Source of the DNA: DATARH01 sp035935235
Lineage (GTDB): Bacteria > Pseudomonadota > Alphaproteobacteria > ATCC43930 > CGMCC-115725
Length of the DNA stretch: 6,594 nucleotides
Assembly (NCBI GenBank): GCA_035935235.1
Contig: DASYXG010000437.1
Coordinates: 1 to 6,594 of the forward strand
Reading direction: 5' to 3'
Below are positions 4,223 to 6,594 of this stretch, piece after piece. A program made the translations under genes and the position numbers. Numbering within the stretch: the first letter of the stretch is position 1; the number at the start of each line of letters is the position of its first letter. The notes under the pieces were generated by a model. That model ran no database searches. It was given only the letters and a program-made list of their open reading frames with translations, and was not told where the DNA came from.

Positions 4223-6594
4223 TGGCCCAAGAGCAACTGCAGATCTCTAATTTCACCGCCGGCGAATTGTCGCCGCGATTGAAGGGGCGCACTGATTACG
4301 CGCGCTACTTCAACGGGCTCGATCAGCACGTCAACATGGTCGCGATGCCGACTGGCGGCAGTACCAAACGGCCCGGCACCGCGTTTTCGGCGCTCGCCAA
4401 GGATCAGTCGCCGACACCCTTCGCGGTGCGCAATATACCGTTCATTTTCTCGACGGTTCAGCCCTATCAGCTTGAATTCGGCGGCCTCTATATCCGCGTG
4501 TTCAAGAACGATTTTCCAGTTCTCAACGTCCAAAATGTGACGGGCGCCGCCAATAATGGCGGCGGTGCGATCCGTCTCGCGGTGTCGAATACCGGCGGTC
4601 TTTACACCGGCAACACGATGACCGTCAGCAATGTCGGCGGCACGGTCGAAGCCAACGGCACCTGGACAATCTCGGTCATCGATGCTTCGCACGTCGATCT
4701 GCAGGGCTCGGCTTTTGTTCATGCCTATACCAGCGGCGGCTCGACCTCGACCACGGTAGAGATCCCGAGCCCTTATGCGACGGCTGATATCTGGTCGATC
4801 AATTTCGTGCAGAGCGCCGACACCCTCTTTCTCGTGTGCGGCAGCGGCGGCAATAATGGTGTCGGCTACTCGCCGATGATCCTGACGCGGTCCAGCCATA
4901 CGGTCTGGACGCTATCGAATTTCACCCTGCTCGACGGTCCTTATCTCGGCAACAACACGACGCCGCTGACCACCCTGCAGGTGTCCAGCGCCGGGTTTGC
5001 CACCTACGTGATCCAGGCGATCTCTTTGCTCGAGACGAGCGGGTCCACGCCTGGCGTAAACACCGGCAATCTTGCCGAAGTACAGGTTGCTTCGACTGCT
5101 GGTCTCGTAACCGGAATGCAGATCGGCGTCAGCGGCTGCCAAGGCATGAACGGCGTCAACGGCGTGTGGACGATCACTGTCCTCAGCGGCACCCTGCTAC
5201 TGCTTAACGGCGCGGTTGTAAGCGGAACTTATACCGCCAGTTCCGGCACGATCTATGTGCCGCCGGCGAACGTGACGATCAACGCCAGCGCGGTCGCCGG
5301 GATCAACAACGGCCAGGGCTTTATCAGCACCGACGTGGGGCGATTGCTGCGTTATCAGGCAACAGACAGCCTCAACACAAATTGGGTCGCGCTGATCATC
5401 CAGACGGTCAATAGCGCGACGCAAGTCAGCGCCAGTGTGCAGCCCGCGACACTGACCGCAAACAGCGCTTTTTGCGGGACCAACCCGACCTCGAATTGGC
5501 AACTCGGCGCCTTCGGTGTAGCCCTCGGTTGGCCAAGTACGGTCACGCTATGGCAGCAGCGATTGGCGTTTGGTGGCATCGCGTCGCTCCCCAACGCGGT
5601 CTGGGAAAGCAATAGCGGCGCGTTTAATCTCTTTGGGCCGACCAATCCCTCGGGCGCCGTCGTCGCTTCCAATGCGGTTTTCTTTGTGATCGCCGACGAG
5701 GAAGTGAACGCGATCCGCTGGCTATCGCCGGCGGGCAGCTCCGTATCAATGCAGCTCGGCATCGGCACATCGGGCCGCGAAGAAATCCTGCAGCCGGCGA
5801 CGCCGAGCGCGGCCTTTGGTCCGACCAATCTGCAGGTCTATCCCGAGACGGTCTACGGCTCGATCGCCACGGTCAAACCACTGCGTATCGGCAAGGCGTT
5901 GATCTTTGCCGACCTCACCGGTCGCAAGGTGCGCGAATGGGCCTGGTACTGGCAAATGAACGGCTATGACGGGATCGATAAGACCGAGGACAACGAACAC
6001 GTCACCCGCGGCCAGCCGGGGAGCAATCCGGCGAATTGGGGCCTGCGCTGGATCTGCTACCAGCAATCGCCCTACCAGGTGATCTGGGGCGGGCTCAGCA
6101 CTGGCGACCTGGTTTCCTTCACCTATGACCGTGACCAGCAGATCTGGGCGGCGAGCCGTCATCAGCTCGGCGGCCAATATTTTGGCGGGCCGCCGATCGT
6201 TGAAAGCGGCTGCATCATCCCCTCGCCCGATACCAGCTACAGCGAATTGTGGCTGGTCGTGCTGCGCACGATCAACGGCGTGCCGACGCGGTTTATCGAA
6301 GTGATGACCCGGTATTTTGATGCCCTGCCACAAGATCAGGCCTGGTTTGTCGACTGCGCGCTGCAGAGCGCCTTGACCTTCCCTGCCGCCACGTTGACGC
6401 CGCCCAGCACCTTAACGACGCCGGCGCCCCCGATCGGCACTAAAGCGCAAACAAAGCCGGCGGGATTTATCGGCACCGGAACTTTCGCCGCTGTGGGCGC
6501 CTTCGCGGGCACCACAGCCGATATCGGCAAAATCATTCGGGTCAACGGCGGCAAAGCAATTGTCACCGCCCCGATCGACACCGGGCACGTCACC
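4222..6594 (+). CDS. Tail tubular protein B-like nozzle with FCCH-like domains, 3'-partial (at least 791 aa)
   Basis: Starts in a one-base ATG/TGA overlap with the preceding gene and has no ribosome binding site of its own. The frame is open for 791 codons to the window edge. The N-terminus has the signature of podovirus nozzle proteins: NFTAGELSPRLKGRTDYARY (10-29), then GGSTKRPGTAF. Other family-like parts are LWQQRLAFGG (about 446-455), GIGTSGREEI (513-522), WAWYWQMNGYDGIDKTEDNEH (573-593) and VVLRTINGVPTRFIEVMTRYFD (about 679-700). T7 gp12 has 794 residues; this one is longer by an unknown amount. Two copies of a beta module like the E1 FCCH domain, an annotation common in phage tail proteins, lie at about 103-174 and 283-345, sharing a G-x-(V/T)-x(3-4)-G-x-W-T-I core. 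A DVGR/DIGK motif recurs at 371 and 767. The inserted beta domains probably decorate the nozzle and may contact the host surface. Confidence 0.85.
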   Translation, partial: MAQEQLQISNFTAGELSPRLKGRTDYARYFNGLDQHVNMVAMPTGGSTKRPGTAFSALAKDQSPTPFAVRNIPFIFSTVQPYQLEFGGLYIRVFKNDFPVLNVQNVTGAANNGGGAIRLAVSNTGGLYTGNTMTVSNVGGTVEANGTWTISVIDASHVDLQGSAFVHAYTSGGSTSTTVEIPSPYATADIWSINFVQSADTLFLVCGSGGNNGVGYSPMILTRSSHTVWTLSNFTLLDGPYLGNNTTPLTTLQVSSAGFATYVIQAISLLETSGSTPGVNTGNLAEVQVASTAGLVTGMQIGVSGCQGMNGVNGVWTITVLSGTLLLLNGAVVSGTYTASSGTIYVPPANVTINASAVAGINNGQGFISTDVGRLLRYQATDSLNTNWVALIIQTVNSATQVSASVQPATLTANSAFCGTNPTSNWQLGAFGVALGWPSTVTLWQQRLAFGGIASLPNAVWESNSGAFNLFGPTNPSGAVVASNAVFFVIADEEVNAIRWLSPAGSSVSMQLGIGTSGREEILQPATPSAAFGPTNLQVYPETVYGSIATVKPLRIGKALIFADLTGRKVREWAWYWQMNGYDGIDKTEDNEHVTRGQPGSNPANWGLRWICYQQSPYQVIWGGLSTGDLVSFTYDRDQQIWAASRHQLGGQYFGGPPIVESGCIIPSPDTSYSELWLVVLRTINGVPTRFIEVMTRYFDALPQDQAWFVDCALQSALTFPAATLTPPSTLTTPAPPIGTKAQTKPAGFIGTGTFAAVGAFAGTTADIGKIIRVNGGKAIVTAPIDTGHVT

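Noticed and set aside
3994..4899. Long open frame on the minus strand (301 codons), and others at 398-907, 944-1585, 2883-3620 and 5746-6333
   Set aside because: They lie opposite well-supported + strand genes, show Arg/Asp/Gly-rich composition typical of antisense frames in GC-rich DNA, and have no ribosome sites.
1..6594. tRNA genes, CRISPR arrays, insertion sequences or attachment sites
   Set aside because: I saw no cloverleaf, spaced direct repeats, transposase or terminal inverted repeats anywhere in the window.

Overview
The window is a fragment of the virion-morphogenesis cluster of a short-tailed (T7-like, podovirus-type) phage or prophage. All six genes I support are on the + strand and tightly packed. 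The order is the familiar podovirus one: scaffold, major capsid, a head-associated protein of unknown function, tail tubular A-like and tail tubular B-like. The high GC content, strong GC bias at third codon positions and frequent CGATCG hexamers suggest an alphaproteobacterial host such as a Rhizobiales member; this is inference. Portal, terminase, RNA polymerase and integrase lie outside the window, so lytic phage and prophage cannot be told apart.

Layout. 1-467 is the 3' part of a class 3 lipase-like gene with a complete-looking Ser-Asp-His triad. 470-631 is a 53-residue conserved-looking small gene. 641-1618 is a scaffold-like protein with a Gly-rich, repeat-encoded N-terminal segment. 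1619-1894 has no gene. It holds a candidate T7-type promoter and about 250 nt that can fold into a chain of helices ending at the capsid ribosome binding site. 1895-2812 is the major capsid protein (GTG start). 2813-2873 contains a perfect 16-bp palindrome. 2874-3575 is an unrecognised 233-residue protein, probably part of the head. 3576-3628 holds two competing GC-rich hairpins. 3629-4222 is the tail tubular A-like protein. 4222-6594 (running off the end) is a tail tubular B-like nozzle protein carrying two FCCH-like beta domains.

How the parts fit. The scaffold directs assembly of the capsid protein. The 233-residue protein probably decorates or completes the head, and the A and B proteins form the tail connector and nozzle. 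The best candidate for something undescribed is the capsid leader. A near-T7 promoter predicts a transcription start at G1630, which is also the first base of a 12-bp helix. The next ~250 nt look like structured RNA, reminiscent of the much shorter 5' stem-loop leader of the T7 capsid gene. All structure calls were made by eye and need folding and covariation tests.
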